Shown here piece by piece: positions 8,664-19,279 of a stretch of 40,959 nt of DNA. The number at the start of each line of letters is the position of its first letter. The stretch's first letter is position 1. The notes under the pieces are model-generated. The model saw only the letters and a list, made by a program, of their open reading frames with translations, was not told the origin of the DNA and did not search any database. This DNA comes from Syntrophus aciditrophicus (GTDB lineage: Bacteria; Desulfobacterota; Syntrophia; Syntrophales; UBA8958). Made by a program: the position numbers and the translations under genes. Location: NCBI GenBank assembly GCA_020718905.1, contig DYRD01000015.1, forward strand, positions 1 through 40,959, written 5' to 3'.

Positions 8664-11032
8664 GATGGATATCCCCCCCCCTTTTTTGTCGGTTGAAACA
8701 AACTGCCTGTGCTCTATTGATTCGATATATCCCGTGTCTCCCGTCTTGATTTCGGCGGCGTTGCCCTCATCCGTATCGAGGTGCATGTCGAGGCGGAAGT
8801 TCTGATCCACCCGGATCAGGACATCGCCGAAGATGAGCCCTCGCCCTCCTTCCTTGCGCACCCGGACGACATCCTTGTCCCGGAGTCCGAACTTGAGGGC
8901 GTCATCGGTGGACATGTGAATGTGGCGCTTGGCGCAGATTACCCCCTTATCCAGCCGGACTTCTCCCCGGGGACCCACCACCGTAATCCCCGGTGTTCCT
9001 TCGATATCCCCGGAATCACGGATCGGCGGATCGATGCCGAGCTTGAACTGCTCCGTCCGGGAGATTTCCAGCTGACTGTATTTTCTCGCCGGGCCGAGGG
9101 TGCGGACCTTCTCCAGGGTTCCCTTCGGGCCGATTAGATCGACCGTTTCCTCGGCGGCAAACTGACCCGGCTGGCTGAGAGGCGACTTCGGCGTCATCGT
9201 TTTCCCCTTGCCGAAGAGGAGTTCGAAATTTTCCTGGGTCAGGTGGATATGGTGGGCCGAAATGCTCAAGGGAATGGGGGTGGTCTTGAAGACCTTCATG
9301 TCCGTATCGGAGCGGACCAAGCCGACAGTGCGGAGGGTATTCCGGGCAATCATCCGTTCCTCGTCGGCGGGAATCACGAGCACCCGGACCTTGGCATTGG
9401 GTTCCGCGACGTCGACGACCTGCCCCCGCTCCGGCCGGGCATCGCGATTGATATTATGATCAATGGTCATGCCGAAGGTCTCGAAACCCTGAAAGATTCT
9501 GGCCCGGATCTCCGGGGAGTTTTCCCCGATGCCACCGGTGAAGACGACCACATCGAGGCCGCCCAGGGCGACGGTATAGGCGCCGATATATTTCTTGATC
9601 CGATAGCAGAAGACGCTGATCGCTTCCAGGGCGTGGGTGTCGCCATTATCCGCCGCCGCGAGGGGTTCCCGCATGTCGTTGGTCAGGCCGCTGATTCCCT
9701 TGAGACCGCTGTCCCTGTTGAAGATGTTTTCCAAGTCGACGGCGTTTCTGCCTTTCCGGAGGAGATGGAAAATTACGCCCGCGTCGACATCCCCCGGTCG
9801 CGTCCCCATGACCAAGCCCTCCAGGGGGGTCATCCCCATGCTCGTATCGATGCTCCGGCCGTGATCGATGGCGCGCAGACCGAAGCGCCGCTGCCCAAGT
9901 GACAGGTGATCATCTTGAGCTCGCTCAAGGGTTTTTTGAGAAAAGTAGCGGCATTGAGGGCGACATATTCATGATTTGTTCCGTGGAATCCGTACCGGCG
10001 GATCCTTTCCTCCGCACAGAGCTGACGGGGCAGGGCATAAGTCGCCGCCGCCGGAATGGTCTGATGGAAGGTGTTGTCGAAAACGGCAACCTGCTGCGCC
10101 CCGGGGAGAAGTTTCCGGAACAGTTCGATTCCCTCGATGTTGTAGGGATTATGGAGGGGAGCCAGATCGGAGACGGATCTGATCTGCTCCAGGACCTGGT
10201 CGTCGATGATAACGGGTCCGTTGAAAAGTCCGCCGCCGTGGGTTACCCGGTGGCCGACCGCCTTGAATTCCCGGACGTCCCGGACGGTGCCGCCGACCGC
10301 GGGATAGGAAATGGCCTCAATCATGAAGTCGAAGGCCTTCTCCATGTTGGGTACCGCCCCCAGGGACACTGATTTCTTGAACTTGGGGGTGACAACCTTG
10401 TGCTGGGCGTCATCGGAACCGATCCGCTCGATCGTTCCCTCGATCAGAGGATCTTTCTGGGTGGTATCGAAGATGGTGTATTTCAGGGAGGAACTTCCGC
10501 AATTGATGACGGAGATCTTCATCGGCTCCGAGGCGGAGGTAAAATAGAGATCGTAGGGATCATGGCTGGCAAGTTGGGCCGCTTTGCGAACCTCCTGCTC
10601 CTTCTGATAAAAGCCCATTTTAAAGACAATCTCGGTCAGATTCTTGGTTAACAGCAATGTAGCCGCAGGGTTTCGCTTGACCGCGGCCATAAAGACCGGC
10701 CGGGGAATACGGACCAACGTGCTGAGCTTGGTTGTCTGATAGTCAAAAGCCACCATATTCCCCGTAAAAACGGAAAGATCGCCAAATATCCGCCCCTTCT
10801 CCAAGTAGGTCAGCACTTCTTCATTTGTTCCTTCGGCAGGAAGGGGTACGGCTATCTCACCTTCGTAAATAATCCAAGTGGAATTATGGGATTCCCCCCG
10901 TTTCACCACGTCAATTCCGGCAGCTAATTCAATAATTTCCGAAGCTTTAACGCACTCAGCAAGTTCTTCGGCGGAAAACAGGGATATTAAAGGGTTGGTC
11001 TGGAAAAATGCCTTCAGGTCATTGACCGCCAT
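8651..11032 (-). CDS. cNMP-binding domain / acetate kinase / PduL fusion, frameshifted
   Basis: Start ATG at 11032 with GAGGAGGAG eight bases upstream. Residues about 10-135 are a CRP-like cyclic-nucleotide domain (WIIYEGEIAV, then GRIFGDLSVFTGNMVAF); the usual GE...R pocket reads GD...no Arg, so it may not bind cAMP. Acetate kinase starts at 171 with MKISVINCGSSSLKY and has GHRVTHGG, FDNTFHQTIP, YGFHGTNHEYV, and after one frameshift DHGRSIDTSMG, EGLVMGTRPGD and FTGGIGENS. A PduL-type phosphotransacylase follows in frame, with the two zinc-site motifs SAHHIHLT and AKRHIHMS. The enzyme would interconvert acetyl-CoA and acetate plus ATP in one chain. The break is at GCGC (9871-9874), where two extra bases (or one missing) shift the frame inside the kinase. 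End placed at TAG 8651, assuming one G fewer in the run at 8673-8681. Confidence 0.83.
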
Positions 11033-11121
11033 AGCTAACTCCTCCTCGCTTTGCGTGAAAATGTCTTTTTCTGCCTCCCCTGAAACGGAGAGGCCGAAAA
11101 ATTTCGTATTCTCCTTCCTTT

Positions 11122-12647
11122 TCAAGGAGAGAGAGGGGGTGGGGCTGGACTGGGTTCTTCCGTGGTGATGGCGTACCCGCTGGCCATCTTGTCTGCTTCG
11201 GTGATCCAGCCTCCCCCCATGGTCTTGTAGACATTCACCAGGGATTGAAAAAGGGTTCCTTTGGTCTGAACCTGGGAGAGCTGGCCGTTGAAAAGGCTCC
11301 GTTCCGGGTCCAGCACCTCCATGTAGCTGCTATAACCGTTATCGTACCTGAGCCCGGCCAGCCTTCTGGTATTCTTGAGGGCCTTGACCTGATCGCCCTG
11401 GACGGAAATGCGCTCCCGGGATTTCCGCTGATCTACCAGGGAATCGTCCACTTCCCGAAACTCCGTCTGCACCGTTTGCAGATATTTCGCCAGGGCCTGC
11501 TGCTGGATTGCCTCCGCCTGCTTCACCTGACCCTTGATTTTGCCGGCGGTAAAGATGGGGGCCGTAAGGGAAGCGGCATAGTTCCATGTCTTGGCCGGTC
11601 CCGTCAGGAGATCGTTCAGCTCGGCGCTGGCGAAACCGAAGAGCCCCGTAAGGGAGATGGAGGGAAAGTACAGTGCCTTTGCTACGGCGATCCGGGCGTT
11701 GGCGGCGACCAGATCCTGTTCTGCCTGACGGATATCGGGGCGGCGTTCGAGAAGATCCGAAGGAAGCCCCTCCGGAACCGTTGGCAGGACCAGCTCGTCA
11801 AGGGTCCTGCCCTGGTAATGGGACCGGGATTGCGCCCGAGGAGCAGATTAAGGGCGTTTTCCTGCTGGGCGATATTCTTTTCCAACTGGGGAATAACCGC
11901 CCGGGTGTCTTCATATTCCGACCGGGACTGGTTCAGTTCCAGCTCCGAAATGACGCCGCCGGCATAACGTTTTTCGAAAATATCCAGGGAATCCTTGCGG
12001 GTATTAAGAGTTTCCTTGGCAATTACCAGTTGCTGGTCATAATTAAGGAGATTGATGTAACCGTTGGCTACGGAAGCCACCAGGGTCATGATCACGGCCC
12101 GGCGGGCCTCGTCGGTGCTCAAGAGATCGGCCCGGGCTCCTTCCGTCGCGCGTCTGAGCTTGCCCCAGATGTCGAGCTCCCAGCTGGCATTAAGATTGCC
12201 TTGAAAGGTATTGGAAGTGGGCGACAAGGTCGGCGACCACCCGGTGGGTCCTACTTCCGTCGATCGCTGCCGGCCCGCACTTGCCCCCACTCCCACCTGG
12301 GGGAAGAGATCGGACCGGGTGACGCCGAGCTTGCCCATATATTCTTCAACCCGGGACGTAGCGATGCGAATATCCTTGTTTTCCTTCAGGGCCGTCTGGA
12401 TCAGTTCATTAAGCGCTGGATCCTGGAATTGCCCCCACCAGGCGGTGTTGGCCAAAGCCTTGGCGTCCTTCTCTACGAAGCGCCAGTTCTGGGGCGTATC
12501 CACGGTCGGACGTTTGTAGTCCTTGCCGAGCGTGCAGCCTCCCAGAAGCAGGGCAATGGCAACGGCAGTAAAAAGGCTTCTTATCCTTACCGCTTTTGAT
12601 TTGCGCTTTGCCCTTGGTAGTTCCATATTCATGCTGGCAATCTTCAA
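11122..12647 (-). CDS. Outer-membrane efflux factor (OprM/NodT type), frameshifted
   Basis: TolC-like outer-membrane channel of the RND operon. Lipoprotein signal with LLLGGC lipobox, then DYKRPTVDTPQNWRF, WWGQFQDPALNELIQTAL, ASWELDIWGKLRRA, ERRPDIRQAEQDLVAANARI, ISLTGLFGFAS and, near the end, YDNGYSSYMEVLDPERSLF, all standard OprM-family segments. One base is missing near 11810-11812 (AGGGCAGG should be AGGGGCAGG), which splits the open frame. I choose the TTG at 12647, because AGGAGG lies nine bases before it; the ATG at 12632 would be 24 bases from that site. Last gene of the MFP-RND-OMF operon; its end is 90 bases before the cNMP-acetate kinase start. Confidence 0.85.
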
Positions 12648-12676
12648 TTCAGTTGCCCTCCTTTCCCGGTGAAGTT

Positions 12677-15600
12677 TCATGTCCCGGGTCCCCGGCCCCC
12701 TTTTTTTATCGGACCGTGTGCTAAAGGTTGCGAGGATCTGGAAGAAAAGGGGAATAAAGAAAATGGCGATCACCGTCGCCCCCAGCATGCCGCCGATGAC
12801 GCCGGTGCCGATGGAATGGCGGCTGTTGGCCGAGGCGCCCGAGGCAATAGCAAGAGGTACGCAGCCCAGGATGAAAGCGATGGAGGTCATGACGATGGGG
12901 CGGAGCCGGAGCCTGGCCGCTGCGAGGGCGGCGTCGTAAATGGACATCCCCTCCGCCCGTTTCATGACGGCGAATTCCGTGATGAGAATGCCGTTCTTGG
13001 CGGCGAGGGCGATGAGGGTCAAGAGGCCGATCTGGAAATAGATGTCGTTCTCAATCCCCCGCAGCAGGATGGACAGCAGGGCCCCGAGGAGGGCGAAGGG
13101 AACCGCCATGAGGACGCCGAAGGGCAAAGACCACTTCTCGTACTGGGCAGCCAGGATCAGGAAGACCATGATCAGGCCGAAGACGAACACCAGTCCGGAA
13201 GTCCCCCCCGCCTTCTTCTGGTAGAAGGCCTCGCCGCTCCAGGCATAGCTGAAATCATCAGGCAGGACTTCCTTTGCCGCCCGCTCCATGGCGTCAATGG
13301 CCTGACCGGAACTGTAACCGGGGGCGGGTCCGCCGATGATGTTGGCCGCGGGGAAATTATTGAAGCGGTTGACGATATCGGGTCCGGATTCATGTTTTGT
13401 GGTGATCACCGATTGGAGGGGCACCATACGGCCGTCGTGGGAACGGACATAAACCTGGGTCAAATCATCAGGACGGGAGCGATACTGGGGTTCCGCCTGG
13501 ACAATGACCTGCCAGAGGCGGCTGAACTTGTTGAACTGGCTCACATAAGCAGACCCGAAGAGGATCTGGAGGGTATCATAGACATTCTGGACGGGGACTC
13601 CCAGGGTTTCCGACTTCTCCCGGTCCACATCCACCCGCAACTGCTGGGAGTAGGCGTTCAATCAATGTCGAGTTGACGCCGTGCAATTCCGGTTGCTTGC
13701 GGCAATGATCGATAAACTTGTTTGTCACTTCCTGTAGTTTCGCAGCGTTCCCCTCGCCGCGGTTGAGAATCCAGAACTGAAAGCCCCCCATGTTGCCCAG
13801 GCCGGGAATAGAGGGAGGATTAAAGGGCATGACCACCCCTTCCTTGATCCGGGAGAAGTTCTTGAAGGCCGCAGCAATAATCGCCGGGGCCTTGAGCTCG
13901 TCCTTGTCTCTTTTTTCGTAATCCTTGAGGGAGACGAAGATGACGCCGGCGTTCGCTTTCAAGGCGCTGTCCACGAGACTGTAGCCGGCAAACTCACTGA
14001 CATCCTGGACGGCCGGATGGTTCATGAAAAACTTCGCCTTCTTGCCCCCTACGTCCTCCGTTCGGTCAAGAGACGCCGTATCGGGAAGAAAACTCACCCC
14101 GAAAAGATAGCCTTGATCCTCAGAGGGGACAAAACTCGTGGGAGTTTTATAAAACATCAACCCCACGAGCACCAGCATAATGACAAAGACGATCATTGCC
14201 GTCTTCGTATGCTTGAGCATTTTGGCGACCCCGCCGGTGTAGCCGTGGGTCACTTTAAGGAAAAAGGCCTCAAACCATTTAAAGAAGCCTTTCTTTTCCC
14301 CCGTCTTGTGCTGGAGGAGGAGGGCCGCCAGGGCCGGGGACAGGGTCAGGGCAACGATCCCCGAGAAGACGACGGAAATGGCGATGGTCACGGCAAACTG
14401 CTTGTCGAGCTGTCCCGTCATGCCGCCCAGAAAGGCGACGGGGACGAAAACGGCGCACAAGACGAGCATTATGGCGATCACCGGTCCCGTAACCTCGTCG
14501 ATGGCCTTTTTCGCCGCCTCCTTGGGAGACAGGTGAAACTCCTCCATGTTCCGCTCTACGTTCTCGATGACGACGATGGCGTCGTCCACGACAATCCCGA
14601 TGGCGAGGACCATCCCGAAGAGGGTCAGCATGTTGATGGAAAAACCTAAGAGGATCATCCCCGTGGCGTTGCCGATAATGGAGATGGGGACGGCCAAAAT
14701 GGGGATGATCGTGGCCCGGGCGCTCTGGAGAAAGATGTAGACCACGAGGATGACGAGGAGGCAGGCCTCGAAGAAAGTAATGATGACGTCCTTAATCGAT
14801 GCCCGGACAAAGTTGGTGGAATCCATGGCGATCTTGTAATCGATCCCGTCGGGGAAATTCTTTTTCATCTGTTCCAGGGTTTGCTTCACCTGGTCCGAAA
14901 ACTGGACGGCGTTGGCCCCGGGTTGCTGGTAAACGGCGAGGAGCGTCGCCGTCTTGCCGTTCATTTTCGTGCGCACGGAGTAGTCTTTCGATCCCAACTG
15001 CGCCCGCCCGACGTCTCGCAGACGGACGATCGCCGAACCGTCCTTGTTGGCGAGGATAATATTTTCGAATTCCTGGGGGGGTCGTCAGAGGACCCTTGGT
15101 GGTCACGGAAAAGGTCTGTTCGACCCGGCCGTCCGTAGGGGACTGGCCGATCTTGCCGACGGCGAACTGCTGGTTCTGATTTTGAATGGCGCTGGAGACG
15201 TCGGAGGCCGTAATGCCGAGCTGGGCCATCCGGTCCGGTTTTAACCAGATGCGCATGGCGTAGTCCGGGGTGCCCAGGATCGCCGTCTGGTTGTCCCCTT
15301 CGATGCGCTTCAGGGCGTCGAGGACGTAGAGGTTGGTGTAATTGGCCACATAAGTCTGGTCCTAGCGGTCATCGGGAGAATAGACGCCAATGACCATAAG
15401 AAAGGAGCTCGATTTTTTTTGTACCTGAAGACCTTGCTGCTGGACCGATTGGGGCAACTGGGGCAGTGCGATGTTGACCCGGTTCTGGACATCGACCTGG
15501 GCCATGTCGGGGTCGGTCCAAATCTCGAAAAACACCGTCAGAGTCATCGTTCCCATCCCCGTGGCGACGGAGTTCATATAGATCATATTGTCGGCGCCGT

Positions 15601-15811
15601 TTACCTGCAGCTCGATGGGAGAGGCGACATTCTGGGCGATAACGTCGGCACTGGCCCCAGGATAGATAGCCGACACCTGGATCTGGGGAGGGGTAATTTC
15701 CGGGTATTGGGCGATGGGCAGGTTGAACATCGCCACCCCGCCGGCAATGACAATCACGATGGAGATAACGGCGGCAAAGATGGGCCGGTCAATAAAGAAT
15801 CTCGAGATCAT
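12677..15811 (-). pseudogene. RND efflux transporter, HAE1 (AcrB) type, multiply disrupted
   Basis: Inner-membrane proton-driven drug efflux pump. Reconstructed length (about 1045 codons) equals a normal AcrB-family protein. Start MISRFFIDRPIFAAV at 15811. Conserved segments: YPEITPPQIQVSAIYPGASA, the helix 4 Asp pair in IVVDDAIVVIENVERNM, the helix 10 Lys in ALAAKNGILITEFA and PSEDQGYLFG. Lesions: in-frame TAG at 15362-15364 (a Tyr codon would fit), one extra G in the G7 run 15075-15081, a 4-bp tandem CAAT duplication at 13659-13666, and a T7 run (12701-12707) that fuses the end to the outer-membrane gene; with T6 the gene stops at 12677. Four lesions in one gene exceed what a single homopolymer error explains, so it may be inactive. 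Confidence 0.85.
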
Positions 15812-15823
15812 GGCGGCCTCCCC

Positions 15824-17052
15824 TTACTTCCTGGCCGGAGCGGCGGTCTTTGCCTCTTCCCCGGCGGTTGCCGGCGGCGGGGTGCCCGCAGCGGTCTTCA
15901 GCTTGTCGACGACCTTCACGGGTGCATCCTGGGCCAGCATCATGACGCCGTCCACGATTACCCGGTCGTTGGCGGCCAACCCCTTGGTAATGAAGATGTC
16001 GTCGCCGATCCAGTCGCCCACGGTGACGTGGCGGACCTCCGCCCTGCCCTGCTTATAGATGCACCAGACAAATTGTCCTTTGGCCCCTTCAAAGACCGCC
16101 CGCCGGGGGACGACGATGGCGTTGGGACGACTGGCGCCCTTGAGGCGGACCCGGACAAACTGGCCAGGTTTCAGGATGCCCTTGGGGTTTTCCATGGTGG
16201 CTTTGATGAGAAACATCCCCGTCTCCTTGCTGAAGGAGGGATCGGCAAAGATCAGGTGCCCCTGCTGTAGATCAATGGAGCCGTCGGCGAGGACCAGTTC
16301 CACGATAAATTTTTCCCCGCGCGGAAAGCGGAGGGCGCCTTTCTTAATTTCCTCCATAGAACTGAGATATTGGTTCTCCGACAGGCTGAAGGTGACCCAC
16401 ATGGGGTTCATCTTGGCCACATAGGTGAGGAGGCTGTCCGTGGCGGAGATATACGTTCCATCCTGCTTTTTGGCCTGACTGGAGAGGCCCGTCACGGGGG
16501 ACGTGATAACGACGGTATAACTGAGATTAAGTTCCGCTTCTCTGACCTTTCCCTGAGCCGCAAGGACCGAAGCGGCGGTGGCCTGCTCCTGTCCCGTGGC
16601 GTCATCGAGGTCCTTCTTGCTGACGGCGTTTTGCTCCGCCAGGGGCTTTACGCGGGCTAGATTGGCCTTGGCCGTCGCCCACCGGGCCTCTTGCTGGGCC
16701 AGTTCACCTTTCGCCTGCTGGAGGGCGGCCTGGAAATCCCGCTGGTCGATCCGGAACAGGACCTGCCCCGCTTTGACCAGCGATCCTTCTTCATATACCC
16801 GTTTGTCGAGGAAACCCGCAACACGGGCGCGGATTTCCACCATATGGGAACTTTCCGTCTGCCCGACCCACTCGAATACGACCGGGGTATCCTTGGGGGT
16901 GACGGTGACGGCGGTCGCTGGGCGCCCCCCTGCTGATCCTTCCCGCATCCCGGCAGGAGGCCGACGGCAAGGACGATACAAAATAAAACCAAGGTAATTT
17001 TAAAAGGATAACGAGGTGTAAGGATAGAATAGCGCCAGTTTGCCGTTTTCAT
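15824..17052 (-). CDS. RND periplasmic adaptor (AcrA/MFP), frameshifted
   Basis: Membrane-fusion protein linking the RND pump to the outer-membrane channel. Signal peptide with GLLPGC lipobox, barrel-sandwich halves (VEIRARVAGFLDKRVYEEG and TVVITSPVTGLSS), a helical hairpin rich in Ala/Gln/Glu between them, and a beta-barrel region (MENPKGILKPGQFVRVRL) before an Ala/Pro-rich tail. One G is missing in the C6 run at 16925-16930 (plus strand), between the lipobox segment and the first barrel strand. ATG at 17052 is preferred, since GGGGAAG precedes it; the ATG at 17085 lacks a good site. Stops 12 bases before the RND start, so the genes are co-transcribed. Confidence 0.86.
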
Positions 17053-17083
17053 AACTTCCCCACTCAAATTAAATTCTCGAAAC

Positions 17084-17110
17084 ATTATCTCATTTTCTGT
17101 GGCCTGTCAA
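17084..17110 (-). promoter_or_regulatory. Candidate promoter of the RND efflux operon
   Basis: TTGACA (17105-17110) and GATAAT (17084-17089) on the minus strand, spaced 15 bases, which is shorter than ideal. A second TTGACT overlaps just upstream. Located between fabI and the adaptor gene. No operator palindrome or repressor gene was seen nearby. Confidence 0.35.
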
Positions 17111-17152
17111 AAAAAGTCAACAAAGAACAGCCTTTCAACCTTCGGGTTCCTT

Positions 17153-17926
17153 TCATCCCATGATGTGATAGCCCGCATCAATGAAGGTGGTGTTGCCCGT
17201 AATCGCGTCGGCTAAATCGCTGGCAAGAAAAGCGGCAATGGCGCCCACGGCATCAATATCCACGAGGCGGCGCTGTGGTGATCGTTTCTCCGCCATGGTC
17301 ATGAGTTCATCGAAATGGCCGAGTCCCGAGGCGGCTCTTGTCTTCAGAGGCCCCGGTGACAGGGCATGGACCCGGATCCGCTTCGGCCCCAATTCCGCGG
17401 CCAGGTAGCGGACGCAACTCTCCAGGGCGGCCTTGACCGGCCCCATGGCGTTGTAGTTGGCGACCACCTGGTTGGCGCCGAAATAACTCATGGCGATAAG
17501 ACACCCTCCGGAGGTCATGAGGGGCTCCGCCATCCTTGCCATCCGGAGAAAAGAATGACAGGAGACGTCCATGGCCATCAGGAACCCGCTCAAAGGGCAA
17601 TCTATGACCCGTCCCTGGAGATCGTCTTTCGGCATGAAGGCGATGGAATGGACCAAAAAGTCAAGGGATCCCCATTTCTCGGCAATGGCCTGAAAAACCG
17701 CCTCCAGTTCACCCTCTTTCTGGACGTTCAGGGGCAGGAACAGCTCCGCCTGCAATGCGTCAGCCAGGGGTGCTACATAAGCCCTGCCTTTCTCATTCTG
17801 ATAAGTGACGGCTAATTTTGCCCCCTGGCCGCAGAAGGAGCGTCCGCAACCATAGGCAATACTATCTGCATTGGCGATACCGACGACGAGGCCCTTTTCC
17901 CCCGTTAACAGCTTCTTTGCCTCCAA
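17153..17926 (-). CDS. fabI: Enoyl-ACP reductase, FabI type
   Basis: 257-residue short-chain dehydrogenase-like enoyl-[acyl-carrier-protein] reductase, last step of the fatty-acid elongation cycle. Seen: GLVVGIANADSIAYG nucleotide-binding start, VHSIAFMPK, and the FabI-type active site with Tyr158 and Lys165 spaced Y-x6-K in NYNAMGPVKAALE, then RVHALSPGPLKTRAASGL. Start is a TTG at 17926, supported by AAGGAGGGAAGGACT directly upstream; no in-frame ATG fits the conserved N-terminus. Ends 100 bases before the RND adaptor start and begins 45 bases after the AI-2E gene stop. An FabI-like paralogue with another acyl substrate is possible, as other fab genes are absent here. Confidence 0.85.
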   Translation of the reverse strand: MEAKKLLTGEKGLVVGIANADSIAYGCGRSFCGQGAKLAVTYQNEKGRAYVAPLADALQAELFLPLNVQKEGELEAVFQAIAEKWGSLDFLVHSIAFMPKDDLQGRVIDCPLSGFLMAMDVSCHSFLRMARMAEPLMTSGGCLIAMSYFGANQVVANYNAMGPVKAALESCVRYLAAELGPKRIRVHALSPGPLKTRAASGLGHFDELMTMAEKRSPQRRLVDIDAVGAIAAFLASDLADAITGNTTFIDAGYHIMG

Positions 17927-17971
17927 AGTCCTTCCCTCCTTCCCTGGTTCTGGCGACTATTTATACGCAAT

Positions 17972-19045
17972 TTATGGTCCTTCCGGAGCATCGGCGCCTT
18001 CCTCTGCGACCCAGGCTTTAAGCAGGGTGTAAGCTACTGCCAGCACCACGGGACCAATAAAAATACCCACGATGCCGAAGGCGATAAGGCCTCCGATGAC
18101 ACCGGCAAAGACGAGGAGGAGCGGCAGGTCTGCGCCTTTTTTGATAAGCAGCGGACGGAGCACATTGTCCAGGGTGGTGACGACAATCGACCACACGAGC
18201 AGCACCGATCCCGCCAGGTTATGATTGCCCCAGAAGAGCCAAATGACAGCAGGAATAAGCACTAGGGCCGGGCCGAGCTGGGCTATGCAAAGCATGAACA
18301 TGACAGCCGTAAGGACTGCTGCCGTCGGTACGCCGGTCATCGCCAGGCCGATGCCTCCGAGGAGGGACTGCGCCAGGGCCGTAACTACCACGCCGAGGGC
18401 AACGCCCCGGATTGCCTTTCCCGCGAGAATGGTGACCTCTTCCCCGCGAGGACCGCCGAGACGGCTGGCAAAGCGGCGGATGCCGGCAGCGGCAGTGTCG
18501 CCCCTGGTGTAGAGGATCACGGAAATAATCACGGTCAACAGAAACTGAACGAAAATTTTGCCCAGGTTACCGGCCTGATCAACAAACCATTTGGCCACCC
18601 TTCCCGAGTATGGCTTGACCCGCGCAATTACCCCCTCCGGACCGGCAGCGGCGACTTCCTGCCAGGCCGTAGCAAGCTTGGGGCCGATCATCGGCAGGTC
18701 CTGAACCCAGGAGGGAGGGGACGGCAGCGAACTTGTGCGCAGAGATTCCGCCAAGTCGTCGATGCGGTGAGAATTTTCCGCAATAGTTGCCAGGGCGACC
18801 CAGGATGGTATTACCAAGACCAGGAGCAGGACCCAGGTCATTACCAGGGTGGCGAGTCCCCGTTTCCCCCACAGCCGTTCCTGAACACGTAACATGACCG
18901 GCCAGGTTGTTACAACGATCGTTATTGCCCATACCAATGCAGGCAGGAATGGGCGTAGTATTACGAAAACGGCGATGATGAGAATGGCAACCAGCAAAAC
19001 GGGCAAGGTCGTGTGGGTGATGTCTCGATAGCTGGCTTTTTTCAT
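17972..19045 (-). CDS. AI-2E family transporter (YdiK-like)
   Basis: 357-residue polytopic membrane protein of the PF01594 family. About eight hydrophobic helices: two near the N-terminus (LPVLLVAILIIAVFVILRPF), one at 60-85, then a soluble segment (ENSHRIDDLAESLR to GRVAKWFVDQAGN), and five at 160-345 with the family motif LIAFGIVGIFIGPVVLAVAY. Some members export autoinducer-2, others act as ion antiporters or have unknown cargo; the substrate cannot be told here. ATG at 19045 has AAAGGAG before it. Divergent from the pqi operon. Confidence 0.88.
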   Translation of the reverse strand: MKKASYRDITHTTLPVLLVAILIIAVFVILRPFLPALVWAITIVVTTWPVMLRVQERLWGKRGLATLVMTWVLLLVLVIPSWVALATIAENSHRIDDLAESLRTSSLPSPPSWVQDLPMIGPKLATAWQEVAAAGPEGVIARVKPYSGRVAKWFVDQAGNLGKIFVQFLLTVIISVILYTRGDTAAAGIRRFASRLGGPRGEEVTILAGKAIRGVALGVVVTALAQSLLGGIGLAMTGVPTAAVLTAVMFMLCIAQLGPALVLIPAVIWLFWGNHNLAGSVLLVWSIVVTTLDNVLRPLLIKKGADLPLLLVFAGVIGGLIAFGIVGIFIGPVVLAVAYTLLKAWVAEEGADAPEGP

Positions 19046-19072
19046 GAATCTCCTTTAAATGGAAACGGCTTC

Positions 19073-19101
19073 ATTTTGGACACATATTTAGTTTTTGTCA
19101 A
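19073..19101 (-). promoter_or_regulatory. Candidate promoter of the AI-2E family gene
   Basis: TTGACA (19096-19101) and CAAAAT (19073-19078) on the minus strand with a 17-base spacer, 28 bases upstream of the start codon. The -35 box is perfect and the -10 box matches four of six. Confidence 0.45.
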
Positions 19102-19154
19102 TGTAAAATGTGTGATTTTCAAAGGGGAACGAGTTTCCATTTTTGATTGTGGAT

Positions 19155-19160
19155 TATAAT
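19155..19160 (+). promoter_or_regulatory. Possible -10 box of the pqi operon
   Basis: A perfect TATAAT on the plus strand, 120 bases upstream of the first pqiA start. No good -35 box lies 16-18 bases before it, so an activator or a different promoter may be used. Weak evidence. Confidence 0.25.
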
Positions 19161-19279
19161 CGGCGAGCATGATAAAAAAGATACAAATAAGAAGTGCGGT
19201 AATGAAGTGCTTTAGAATAAATGGTAATTATTACCGATAGTTCTCGTAATCGAAAAAACCATTGACGGAGCGGTTACTG

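Noticed and set aside
12669-13676. Long open frame on the plus strand opposite the RND gene
   Set aside because: Shadow of a GC-rich coding strand; its translation has no domain, no ribosome site, and the opposite frame is a clear AcrB protein.
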